Positions 11,501 to 22,079 of a stretch of DNA of 64,000 bases are shown one piece after another (the first letter of the stretch is position 1; every line of letters begins with the position of its first letter). Made by a program: the position numbers and the translations under genes. Origin of the DNA: Ashinkailepas kermadecensis. Taxonomy: Eukaryota; Arthropoda; Thecostraca; Neolepadidae. The notes under the pieces were generated by a model. That model was not told where the DNA came from and searched no databases. It was given only the letters and a program-made list of their open reading frames with translations. Location of the stretch: contig JAOTOM010005049.1 in the NCBI GenBank assembly GCA_034440615.1, positions 496,001 to 560,000 on the forward strand, written 5' to 3'.

Positions 11501-12634
11501 CTGCCTTCAGACGGGCGCCGTGCCAGCCGGCCACAGCAGTGACACACGAGCCGGGCCACGATCGACGACCGCCGCCGCCTCCGACCCGTGCCAGCCGACG
11601 TCGACGCCGGCGGACGCGAACAACGCCAACTGTTGCCCTGCACCCAGAGCTGAACCGACGGTCGGCTGACGCGAGGAGTCACGTCTACGTCACACCCCTC
11701 CAGAGCCGCACAAATACGCCCTCCAGGTGTACCGCGTACTGTTGGGTGCCGGCGCTCCTACACAGCGCAGACACCCACGGCACGAGCAGCCACAAGGCGT
11801 GCCTGTACTCCAGCACCGAGTCCCCGTATAGTACTGAGTGCCGAGTCATGACGCTCCCTGTTACGAAGGTCCGCTCTGTGCACTGGGCTCGTCTCTGATA
11901 CTTCCAACACAAGCAGGAAAAATATCCAGAGCAAGGAAAAAAAACACGTTTTAGGAGTCAAGGAATGCTTAGGGTTGACCTCGATGCCTGCTTTACAAAA
12001 GGCAAAACCAGCTGGATGAAATATTCGGTGAAAAGGAGAACACAAAACGCGGGATGATACCTTTAGAACATCAGATTCCAGAAAGCTTACGGTTAGCAGT
12101 AACAACAGTGCTAAGACTGTCACTGCTAACGGACGCAGCCTGGAACCCCCCTCCTCCAAGACCAATCAGCACAACGAAAACTCAGCCGAAGGATCCTGCT
12201 GAGAAGTCGTCTGCATTTCTACCGCGACTCGCTCCCGAGACATTGCTACCTCAGCTGCCAAAATATCACAAGCTGGCCGAGAATAGACATCTCCCTGACA
12301 TGGGCTGACTTCGATGATATGTGTTGTGCAAGCATGATACAAATAAGACAGGAAAGCTAGAGAGACGACTGGTGCCATCTTGTTCGCGAGCATTTGCAAA
12401 TAACACATCGCATACAGCCGTGACACGTGCAATTCGCATTCCTTCATCCTTTTCCTTCGTACGGAAATGTGCACCCACTTAACCTAGCCGGTCATCGTCC
12501 GTGTCACCCACCACGCGACACGCGTTCATCGGCGTTGTTCTCTGTCGACGGGCTACAAAGACATGCATTCCCACCAGGCAAAGGGACGCTCGTCGAGTCC
12601 GTCTCGTCATCGTTGGGACGACCTTTGCGAGTGA

Positions 12635-12895
12635 TGCCGCGCTAAGCGTGGGCACCTCGACTAGCCCAGCCGACAGGTCCACACCCGGACCGACAGTATG
12701 GGCACCTCGACTAGCCCGGCCGACAGGTCCACACCCGGACCGACAGCATGGGCACCTCGACTAGCCTAGCCGACACGTCCACACCCGGACCGACAGCATG
12801 GGCACCTCGACTAGCCAGGCCGACACGTCCACACCGGACCGACAGTATGGACACCTCGACTAGCCCGGCCGACACGTCCACACCCGGACCGCGTG
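12635..12895. repeat. 50-bp minisatellite, about five units
   Basis: Units contain GGGCACCTCGACTAGCC and GACAGGTCCACACCCGGACC with few substitutions, so the array is fairly young. Confidence 0.9.
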
Positions 12896-12954
12896 ACAAA
12901 GTCAACCAACAGACCCGCCGCGTCACCGCCCAACAGCGGCGCCACTCCGTCACG

Positions 12955-13560
12955 CTGCCGGCACAACGGCAGGGCGGGGCGGGGCGGGGTAGTTGACCCC
13001 GTCGGCACGCCGGGGGCTGCTTGTTTACACCGGCAAGAGCGATGAGATCACACGACGGCCGCCGGCGTCGGCGGCGGCGGCGGTACTCACTGCGGCCGCA
13101 CGTAGTCGACGATCTCGATCACCTCCATGAGGGGTCCGCGGCGGCGCGCCATGCCGGCTGGCACGCACACAGGCCCGACGGCCGCCGTCGGCCGACACGT
13201 GGGGCGGGGGCGGGTCGCCAGCCGGCTACTGGCTGGCCGCCGCCGCCGCCGCCGCACCGCCCACCGTTGCAAGCGCGCCGCGGCAGCTGTGCGTGACGTC
13301 ACCGCTCCGTCACGAGGTCAGCGGAGGGGCGGACGGCGGCCGGTGGGCGGCGGCAGGTCGGTGTGAAAGTGGCCGACCGTCCGACCGACCCGCCACTCGC
13401 CCGTGCCGCCCTAGGGACGCGCGGCGGCCGGACGCCGCGGGCCACGCCCAGGTTTTTCCCGGTTATCGACCGACGCAGTCGAATCGGGCGCCAGTCGGTC
13501 GCGTCCGGAGCGGCTGCAGGGGGATCGCAGTAGCGCCGCAACTGGAGCCGGTACCGAGCG
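12955..13560. promoter_or_regulatory. CpG-rich block around the candidate alternative first exon
   Basis: The stretch is dense in CG dinucleotides, with short GGC/CCG runs at 13068-13083 and 13241-13255. It surrounds the ATG-containing exon candidate at 13152-13091. No TATA box is visible. A CpG-type promoter is inferred, not shown. Confidence 0.35.
13091..13152 (-). CDS. Candidate alternative first exon of the paxillin gene
   Basis: An ATG at 13152 in good context (purine at -3, G at +4) opens MARRRGPLMEVIEIVDYVRP and stops with two bases (CA) at a perfect donor CGCA|GTGAGTA at 13091/13090. Two leftover bases are exactly what exon 5 needs, and joining them gives CA|A (Gln) followed by NAKTYETR. 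The sequence lies in a GC-rich, CpG-rich stretch (about 13.0-13.5 kb) in the intron just upstream of the LD4 exon. It could start a short isoform that lacks LD1-LD3; an alternative-promoter short product (PDLP) is known from the Drosophila paxillin locus. It could instead be an internal cassette: an AG about 110 bases upstream also keeps frame with exon 4, but its polypyrimidine tract is poor. Confidence 0.45.
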
Positions 13561-13599
13561 GAGCATGGTCACCGTGCCGGACCTGAACTCGGTCTCGGG

Positions 13600-14580
13600 C
13601 ACGGCAGACCCGCATACCGCCAGGACGGACCCGAACACGGCCACGGCCACGACAGACCTGAACACGGCCACGGCCACGACGGACCTGAACACGGCCACGA
13701 CAGACCTGAACACGGTCACGGCAACGACGGACCTGAACACGGCCACGGTCACGACAGACCTGAACACGGCCACGGCCACGACAGACCTGAACACGGCCAC
13801 GGTCGACAGACCTGAACACGGCCACGGCCACGACAGACCTGAACACGGTCACGGCAACGACGGACCTGAACACGGCCACGGTCACGACAGACCTGAACAC
13901 GGCCACGGCCACGACAGACCTGAACACGGCCACGGCAACGACGGATCCGCACACGGCCATGGCCACGGCAGACCTGAACACGGCCACGGCCACGGCCACG
14001 GTCACGACAGACCTGAACACGGCCACGGCCTCGACAGACCTGAACACGGCCACGGCCACGACAGATCTGAACACGGCCACGGTCACGACAGACCTGAACA
14101 CGGCCACGGTCACGACAGACCTGAACACGGCCACGGCCACGACAGACCTGAACACGGCCACGGCCACGACAGACCTGAACACGGCCACGGCCTCGACAGA
14201 CCTGAACACGGCCACGGCCACGACAGACCTGAACACGGCCACGACATACCTGAACACGTCCACGGTCACGACAGACCTGAACCCGGCCACGGCCACGACA
14301 GACCTGAACACGGCCACGGCCACGACGGACTTGAACACGGCCACGGTACGACAACCTGAACACGCCACGGTCACGACAGACCTGAACACGGCCACGGCCA
14401 CGACAGACCTGAACACGGCCACGGCAACGACGGACTTGAACACGGCCACGCACAGAACCAGGTCACGACAGACCTGAACCCGGCCACGGCCACGACAGAC
14501 CTGAACACGGCCACGGCCACGACGGACTTGAACACGGCCACGGCAACGGAAGACCTGAACACGGCCACGGTCACGGCAAG
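13600..14580. repeat. 27-bp minisatellite, about 36 units
   Basis: The unit is built on GACCTGAACACGGCCACGGC, with CACGA spacers that vary in length. On the plus strand it reads TTDLNTATA; on the minus strand a 398-codon frame reads VFRSVVAVA repeats. Both are open only because 27 is a multiple of three. Variants of 15-33 bp occur at the edges. Confidence 0.93.
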
Positions 14581-14589
14581 CCTGAACAT

Positions 14590-15480
14590 AGCCAGGAGTG
14601 TCCTGGAGGCCACATGAGCCAGGACTGAGCTGAACAGGACTACCGTCAGACACGACCAAGGTACGTATATCACACTATACACAATGTGGCGTCTAATTGT
14701 TTTCAGATAGGACAAGACAAGCATACCGACATGTCACATATTTTGCACCTTGCCCAGCTAGCCCAGCTATTTGCACCTTGCCCGGAATCAGGGCTGCATT
14801 TGGGCGCATAACTACAACAGCGATGTTTGTTGGAGTCCTAGTGGTATATATTTTCCAATAACTGCATCGAAGATACGCCGATCCGCAATTGGAGCGCCAC
14901 GACAGCTCCCACTTGATGACAGGCCAGGTAATCGAACCCCTTCGTCACACACACACACCATAGATGGCATGAATGATAATAGCATGACACACAGTAATAT
15001 GACACAGCATAGCCGACCAAGGTGTGATACGCCAGTGTGTCAGTCAGCTCGAGTCGTCAGCTTCCAGTCATTTCTGACAGTCAGACATATCCCTCTGCTA
15101 TCCCAACAGGGCAGCGAGCACCGTTTCATCACTTGCGAGAGGGAGCAGTTGGACTTAGGCGCCTCTGGTAGCGGGACAGTTGTCCCATCGTCAAAATCGT
15201 CGGTATAAGAGTGCATCAGCAAGACAAATGGCGGCGCGATGAGGGGGGGGGGGTGTAGATGCCCGATGAAGAGGAGCCAGGTAGTGGGCGCTGGATGGTG
15301 GGTGGTGTGAGATGGAGAGGGAGGGGCCGACGACTACCGCACCGGAAGGCAACGCGGCCCGGAAATGCCGCACCATGGCCGTCAATGACGCGCACCGACC
15401 GGAACTGAGCCGGCTCATCTGCATGACACAGATAGAAAGCGCCGCCCACGCCGGGCCGTCTCTTCGGCACTGCAGCGACA
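14590..15480. other. Intron DNA without recognised features
   Basis: Mixed composition. A short (AC)n run at 14947-14958 and a G-run at 15243-15252 are the only simple sequences. No exon-like frame with splice borders was recognised. Confidence 0.5.
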
Positions 15481-16110
15481 GCGCCCGGCCCGCCCACGGC
15501 CCGGCACAACAGCCGCCCGGCCCGCCCACGGCCTGACACAACAGCCTGGCACAACAGCCGCCCGGCCCGCCCACGGCCCGGCACAACAGCCGCCCGGCCC
15601 GCCCACGGCCTGACACAACAGCCCGGCACAACAGCCGCCCGGCTCGACCACGGCCCGGCACAACAGCCGCCCGGCCCGACCACGGCCCGGCACAACAGCC
15701 GCCCGGCCCGCCCACGGCCCGGCACAACAGCCGCCCGGCCCGCCCACGGCCTGACACAACAGCCTGACACAACAGCCCGGCACAACAGCCGCCCGGCTCG
15801 ACCACGGCCCGGCACAACAGCCGCCCGGCCCGCCCACGGCCTGACACAACAGCCCGGCACAACAGCCGCCCGGCCCGCCCACGGCCCGGCACAACAGCCG
15901 CCCGGCCCGACCACGGCCTGACACAACAGCCCGGCACAACAGCCGCCCGGCCCGACCACGGCCTGACACAACAGCCCGGCACAACAGCCGGCCGGCCCGA
16001 CCACGGCCCGGCACAACAGCCGCCCGGCCCGCCCACGGCCCGGCACAACAGCCGCCCGGCCCGACCACGGCCTGACACAACAGCCCGGCACAACAGCCGG
16101 CCGGCGGTGG
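15480..16110. repeat. 32-bp GC-rich minisatellite, about 18 units
   Basis: Units of CGGCACAACAGCCGCCCGGC followed by CCGCCCACGGCC alternate with longer forms carrying an extra CTGACACAACAGC. The minus strand reads as Gly/Arg/Ala/Val-rich frames of up to 351 codons, which I regard as spurious. Confidence 0.92.
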
Positions 16111-16299
16111 CTGTTGCCCAACCACCACACGGAGCCCAACCACCACACGTCTCCACTAACGACGTGTCTGCATCGCTAACGAGCAGCGACGCGACGGCGC
16201 CAGGACAATACGGCCATTGTGAGGTGCGGCGCACCAGCGGCCCCACAGCTGACGACTTCGCCGGGCTCGGCGACCGGGGCTGTCACAACAGCTGCGACG

Positions 16300-16540
16300 G
16301 ACACAGCAGCTGCAGCAAACACACCAACCACAGCAAGCAGAAACTGCTGCTGCCATAAACAGAGCAGCTTCAGCCGCCCGCAGTTGCTGTGGACAGAGCA
16401 CAGCATGTGTCCACAGCAACCGCAGCTGCTGTGGACAGAGCAGCCGCAGCCACCAGCGGATGCGACCACCATCGGCCTGAGTCGACCACCATCGGCCTGA
16501 GTCGACCACCACCGGCCTGAGTCGACCAGTGGTGGTGGAG
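16300..16540. repeat. Short tandem repeats (CAGCAGCTG-type and 20-bp)
   Basis: A degenerate CAGCTGCTGTGGACAGAGCA repeat at 16370-16445 is followed by three or more 20-bp units GTCGACCACCATCGGCCTGA at 16462-16530. Confidence 0.75.
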
Positions 16541-17159
16541 TCCACACCAACAGCACGGCCGTGAGCGCCGCTGAGAACAGCAGCGGCCGCTCCACTGCCC
16601 ACTGAGCAGTGACACACGGAGGGCCTAGCGACCGGCGACACGGCGCGCGGGCTAATTACAGCCGGGGCGCGGTGCACCGGCAGGACAACGGCGACCGCCA
16701 TCCACCCACCTCACCTGGGCGGAAAGCCGCCCAGTCACGCCACCAGCCCGCTACGGTCCGTGCGAATCGTGGTTACGTCAACGCCGACGAAACAAGGAAA
16801 CTGCAGGCTTGAATCATGGCGCGCCGAACGCCATGAAAGGCGAAAACAATGTGGTAACTAAACAGTAGCCGAGCTACCGAACCGAGCCAAGCTGTTGTAG
16901 TGCTGTACTCTTGTGCTGGATGCATAATCGGTGTATGCACAGTCGCAGACAAGTCGGACACGCACCTGGCAATGGTCGGCACAACGTAGTGCGCCCAGTT
17001 CAGAGAAGAGGAAAAAGAGAAGAGAAGAGGAAAAAGGCTCCTACTTCTGAGAAGACTGCTTTGATTTGACGGCCTACGACCATTCCGACTATTGAGATGT
17101 ACGATTCGTTGGGCTGTGTCCTGATTACACAACATCCATCGAAAACACACATAATTGCC

Positions 17160-17360
17160 TTTGCATATCATGGCACACAGAAGGCAGATTGGCCCTTCAT
17201 GCCACACAAAAGGCAGAATTGCCCGTCATGCCACAGACAAGACCCCTGCCGGCCAGACGGGTGTCCGTCGTGCGGAGCTCTGGCTCAGAGCCACGACCGT
17301 CGTGCAGAGCTTTGGTTCGGAACCACGACCGTCGTGCAGAGCTTTGGTTCGGAGTCACGA
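17160..17360. repeat. Two small tandem repeats (33 bp and 32 bp)
   Basis: CATGSCACACARAAGGCAGA repeats about 2.5 times at 17168-17235. Units around CGACCGTCGTGCAGAGCTTT with GGTTCGGA repeat three to four times at 17255-17362. Confidence 0.75.
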
Positions 17361-17639
17361 ATTCCACCGGCCGGACGGCACAACTCAAAGCCGAATGTGG
17401 CGCCATGCGATCCAAGTGTTGGACAAAGGAACCAAACGAAGCTTAAAACACGGCGCGAGAGATGGCAGCACTGTACACGGCACGTACTCGGCCCCCAGGC
17501 GGACGGTTCACACATCATCTGGTTACGAATACAGAGGGCAGCACCATCCACTTCAGCGCCGTTCCGCCTGTCGATGCCATCAGCAGGGGTGTCGCTTTCT
17601 AATCTTTGGGTTAGTCATTGCCCATGATGAATGAATATG

Positions 17640-18990
17640 AAACGACCTGAATTAGCAGAAGCGACTGTCTGTCAATAGGTGGTTTCACGCGTGCGCTAGC
17701 GGAAAGTAATCGTCATGACTAATGGCGGAGTCAGGCCATATTAACTTTGTTGATCTGATGACTAATACACTGGATATTGGACCAATATAGTATATGAATA
17801 AATGAACAGAGTATGCTCAGTTACATAATGCGACATGTTTTTGGACTAGCAATAGCTTGCTTATGCACAAACCCAGAAAATATACACCTACATCCACGCC
17901 TGGGACGTCATCTAGTCGGAAATCTGGAAATCAGACCACCCAAGCCTGACTTCGGAACTAAACTCGATGACAACAGCTGTTTGTCGAATTCAGCAGTCTT
18001 CAAATGCCAAGTTTTCCGAGCAGTTGACCGCTCTGATCAATATCACCAGCCAGCTTTAACTGCGGTAAGTGATTGGCCCTTTATGATAGCTATGACGAAT
18101 CATAATCAACGTTGAAAAAATGACGTCATTATTTGCGCTCCGATTGCATCATTCACGGTTGAAATATGTCAAGCAAACCAACAAACAAGTTTGTCTCAGA
18201 TGCGCTCATTTTGGGCGTGTTGCGGTCTTTGGGGTGCTTTAACAATTAATTCTTTGTTCTTTCTTGCGAGTACGATATTCAAAGACAAGGATTAATTTGC
18301 CCAGTATGGGTTATCCAGGTAGGAGTACAGCGACATTTAAAAACGGAGCCTCGTATGGTGTGGTACAGTGGACGCCATCACAACTATAAGCAACCCGCTT
18401 AGATATTTTAATATTTTTGGGACCGTCAAGATGGAATCGTAGCATCTGGAAATGATGTATTTCAATATTTATTCATAATACAGGTAATTCACAGCCATAC
18501 AATGAAACGTAAAATGAGAAATATTCATTCGCAGGATACATACTAACAATTATTCCCCAATATTGTATATTTGCTAGTAATACAACAGCAAATTTATGTA
18601 CCATCCGTCAACTCCTACCCTGCGGCCATGGTGCCAAATGCGGTCAGATTTGCTAGTTTTTTTCTGTGAATCGAGTGTTTTTTCCCCAAACAGTGCCGCA
18701 ATTTGAATATGTTGCCTGAGTTTTATATTGAATGTATTAATTTATAGTTCAAACTTCTGGAACATTTCATATATACAGAGAAAGTACATATATTTCAATG
18801 ACAGCCCATAGTAGACGAAGTCATCGACAATCCCGGTGCTCAATGGCCGTCGTGAAACGGGTTAATGTCAGAGACACCTCTCTATGCAACTGAAATGGCA
18901 TGGCATCACAGCGCATGTGGCGAAGGTCTGTATGGTGACGGCCTGTGTGACAAAAGCCTGCATCCTTGGCCTTGAAGTTTCCCCAAGGGA
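17640..18990. other. AT-rich intron DNA; nothing recognised
   Basis: Stops are frequent in all frames. I see no tandem array, inverted repeat or transposon domain. Confidence 0.5.
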
Positions 18991-18994
18991 CAAG

Positions 18995-19365
18995 GAGCAC
19001 TGGAGTGGTCTTGGCGCACTGCCCCAGTGGCACTCCGATTGTGCTCAGTACTGGGCGACATGGTCTCGCCGTCTGGGTGCAGTGTGCTGGCGAGTGGTCT
19101 TGGTGTACTGCCCAGTGACGACCGGCTCTCAGGCTGTGCTTAGTACCTGGGCGACACGGGCTCCCTGTCTGGGTGCAGTGTGCTGGCGAGTGGTCTTGGT
19201 GTACTGCCCAGTAACGACCGACTCTCCGGCTATGCTCAGTACTGGGCGACATGGGCTCGCCGTCTGGGTGCAGTGTGCTGGCGCTGCTCTGATCGTGCGT
19301 GTCTGGGTGCGCTCAACAGCACGCATCATGAACTGGACGTCTGGGTGCAGTGTGCTGGTGAATAT
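18995..19365. repeat. ~96 bp minisatellite, 3-4 units
   Basis: The landmark GTCTGGGTGCAGTGTGCTGG falls at 19071, 19167, 19262 and 19339, with CAGTACTGGGCGACATGG and TGGTCTTGGTGTACTGCCCA between. Confidence 0.85.
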
Positions 19366-19369
19366 TGTG

Positions 19370-20160
19370 CCGCCTGTCGGTCGCCACTCGCACCTTGTGA
19401 ATCCCGTGACGCGCGCAGCGTCGTGTTTGCGAATTGTGCTCGTGCTCGTTTTTACTCGGATGTATGCAACTGGCTGGTGTTTCTGGTGATCGTATTATCT
19501 CACGGTCTTTCCACCCATTTGTATATTGTCTATTGTGTGGTCTATTTTTTGTCATTCATGGACACAATTCACGGTCATGCGACCCCCACCCCCATGACAA
19601 TATTGGTACCTATTAGCCGAGACATCTAGGCGAAGTACTTGTACCTAGCTATACAAATGACCAGATGAATAATGCTGATGTGGTCGAAGGATTGTCAATT
19701 CCACCATCAATAAAAGGACCAAAAAGCTTACAGGAATGGGATTGCCAAGCCGTGCATTAACCCTATTACGGGAGGGCGGGGTCACAAACTGTCTACCATG
19801 TGCTTTTTTTTGCCTGCAGCTCCAGAACGGTGGGGGCGAACAATGCTCAAATATTCTCTCAGTTTTTGTCATATCTTAACATACTTGGCTTCCGCCATCT
19901 GTATTTTAGAAATAAAACCAACGTCTAAAGTGCATCATTCACATGGCAGGATAGTTTGTAGTTCACATGTTTACCAGGGGTGCGCTTGGGGTGGGTAGGA
20001 AAAGGGGGTAGACGATTCACTGCAAAATTAACTTACTTGGTGACATTCAGGAATTGTAGTGCCACGGGAATGACAGGGAACATTTCGAGTTTTGTTGAGA
20101 GTTTCGGAAGTATATTTCAGTCAAGAGCGGCTCCAAGCGATCTTTTTGGCAGACACAGTT
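19370..20160. other. Intron DNA; nothing recognised
   Basis: Mixed composition with no array or domain. Short frames only. Confidence 0.45.
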
Positions 20161-20164
20161 TACA

Positions 20165-20330
20165 AACGTTCTCACGTCTGTAAGCCTGGCTTGATCTGAC
20201 AAACATTCTCATATATGTTAACCTGGCTTGATTGGCAAACGCTCTCGTGTCTGTTAACCAGCCTTCATTGACAAACGTTCTCATTTATGTTAGCCTGGCT
20301 TGATTGACAAACGCTCTCATGGCTCATGTC
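20165..20330. repeat. ~38 bp tandem repeat, four units
   Basis: Units of GCCTGGCTTGATTGACAAAC followed by a CTCTC/ATTCTC and TGTTA segment, diverged by roughly 10-15 percent by eye. Confidence 0.85.
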
Positions 20331-20539
20331 TCATGAGCTTGGTTGCGTTTACCTGATTCCTTCATTTCAAATCAACGATGTTTTCTTGTGCTTGCATTCA
20401 TTTTAGGGGAAATGGTCGGCCAGGCTAATTATGAGCACATTTACTCCAGACATCTATGTATTTCTGGAATCTTTAAAGTCGTCTTCACTACAAAAAGCGT
20501 GCTAATCATGACACTGTTTCCACGTATGGATAAACGATG

Positions 20540-20720
20540 TCTATCTTACAGACCACCGAAAACTGCCGCTGTGCCCCTGCCTTCTTCGCGGCAGATCAAA
20601 CCATCCTGTCCTAGGGATAACCCAAACAATGTCTATCTCACCGACCACTGAAAACTGACGCTGGGCCCCTGCCCACTTCGCGGCGGATCGGAACCTCCTC
20701 TCCTAGGGATTGCACAATTG
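20540..20720. repeat. ~100 bp two-copy tandem duplication
   Basis: GATGTCTATCTTACAGACCA...CTCCTAGGGATAAC-like sequence occurs twice (from about 20537 and about 20630), with GCCCCTGCCNTCTTCGCGGC in both. A similar two-copy pattern around CTTACCTGGTTGCC and GGTTAGCCCATTTCGATGT lies at 20780-20905. Confidence 0.7.
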
Positions 20721-21126
20721 TATGACGTTACAGGAAGCTGGTTTACCTAATGCGCTTGTACGTGTTGTTTTTTCCTCCTTACTTGGTTATCTCCCAGGTA
20801 TAGTGGTAAGCCCAATTCGATGTGTCTCTGACCCTTTGTCTCCTTACCTGGTTGCCTAGCAACTCCCAATGACAGTGGTTAGCCCATTTCGATGTTTCTC
20901 TGACATTTTGGTATCATTCGCTGCCATGGCTGTTTAAAGGTGTTTTGTCCATTTGGCTGCTGACAGGTGTCCCCAGTTGGCCGCAGCCTACCGCAGCCTA
21001 CCGCCAGCCTGTTCCGTACGCGTCCCACCCACTCTGGTCGTTTTCCCGGTATCTGTGTGTTTTAGGGGCGTATCGACTGCATAGGTCACATAGCTTGTCT
21101 GGTATCTGGCATCAGTCCGTCTGGCA

Positions 21127-21300
21127 CGACAGCCGCAGTATGTCAGATACGACAGCCGTCAGTCTGACAGGTACGACAGCCGTCAGTCTGTCAGGTATTA
21201 CAGCTGTCAGTCTGTCAGGTACGACAGCCGTCCGTCTGTCAGGTACGACAGCCGTCCGTCTGTCAGGTACGACAGCCGTCTGTCTGTCAGGTACGACAGG
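21127..21300. repeat. 24-bp minisatellite next to the LD3 exon donor
   Basis: About seven units of GTACGACAGCCGTCNGTCTG with TCAG. The array begins about 12 bases into the intron after the donor at 21313/21312. Confidence 0.9.
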
Positions 21301-21312
21301 GCGGACACTCAC

Positions 21313-21487
21313 GAGCCTGGTACAGAGTCGAGTTCGTCCAGCAGGGAGTCCACCGTTGGCCGCGACGTGTGGGGCGCGTGGGAGTCCATCGGTGGCCGCG
21401 ACGTGTGGGGCGCGTGGGAGTCCATCGGTGGCCGCGACGTGTGGGGCGCGTGCACCGCCACCGAGCCATTGGTCGCCACAGGGTGGT
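21313..21487 (-). CDS. Paxillin exon 4: internal 12-residue repeats and LD3 motif
   Basis: The proximal acceptor GTGTTGCAG|AC gives two bases that complete an Asp codon from exon 3; the exon then has 57 codons and ends with two bases (TC) at the consensus donor CTC|GTGAGT. RPTVDSLLDELDSVPGS closely matches vertebrate paxillin LD3 (VESLLDELESSVP). Ahead of it SHAPHTSRPPMD is repeated, encoded by a 36-bp tandem repeat at 21372-21453. The acceptor belongs to the first unit of a 48-bp array reaching to about 22065; eleven further copies of the same acceptor lie upstream, all in the same open frame, so longer forms of this exon are possible. On the other side, the 24-bp array 21127-21300 begins a few bases past the donor. 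Confidence 0.88.
21372..21453 (-). repeat. 36-bp coding repeat inside paxillin exon 4
   Basis: Two and a third near-identical units encode SHAPHTSRPPMD, followed by the LD3 core in place of the next unit. Being a multiple of three, copy-number change would keep the frame. Confidence 0.9.
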
Positions 21488-22065
21488 CTGCAACACGAGC
21501 ACACCGTACCAACTGACGGTCCGCCACAGGGTGGTCTGCAACACGAGCACACCGTGCAAACTGACGGACCGCCACAGGGTGGTCTGCAACACGAGCACAC
21601 CGTGCCAACTGACGGACCGCCACAGGGTGGTCTGCAACACGAGCACACCGTGTCAACTGACGGACCGCCACAGGGTGGTCTGCAACACGAGCACACCGTG
21701 CCAACTGACGGACCGCCACAGGGTGGTCTGCAACACGAGCACACCGTGCAAACTGACGGACCGCCACAGGGTGGTCTGCAACACGAGCACACCGTGCAAA
21801 CTGACGGACCGCCACAGGGTGGTCTGCAACACGAGCACACCGTGCCAACTGACGGACCGCCACAGGGTGGTCTGCAACACGAGCACACCGTGTCAACTGA
21901 CGGACCGCCACAGGGTGGTCTGCAACACGAGCACACCGTGCCAACTGACGGTCAGCCACAGGGTGGTCTGCAACACGAGCACACCGTGCCAACTGACGGA
22001 CCGCCACTGGGTGGTCTGCAACACGAGCACACCTTGCCAACTGACGGACCGCCACTGGGTGGTCA
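21475..22065. repeat. 48-bp minisatellite carrying copies of the LD3 exon acceptor
   Basis: Twelve units place GGTCTGCAAC every 48 bases from 21484 to 22012; a thirteenth is degenerate. On the minus strand each reads GTGCTCGTGTTGCAG|ACC, the acceptor of exon 4 with the first exon bases. The minus frame is open through all units (HPVAVRQLARCARV type, 16 residues per unit) and is continuous with exon 4. The plus strand also has a spurious 413-codon frame. Confidence 0.93.
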
Positions 22066-22079
22066 CGTCAGTTGGCCGA

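Noticed and set aside
13463..14659. 398-codon minus-strand frame and matching plus-strand frame
   Set aside because: Both lie in a 27-bp tandem array, so all frames are open by periodicity. The peptide is a simple repeat without domain or splice support.
15191..16246. 351-codon Gly/Arg/Ala-rich minus-strand frame
   Set aside because: It is produced by the 32-bp GC-rich minisatellite; overlapping frames are equally open.
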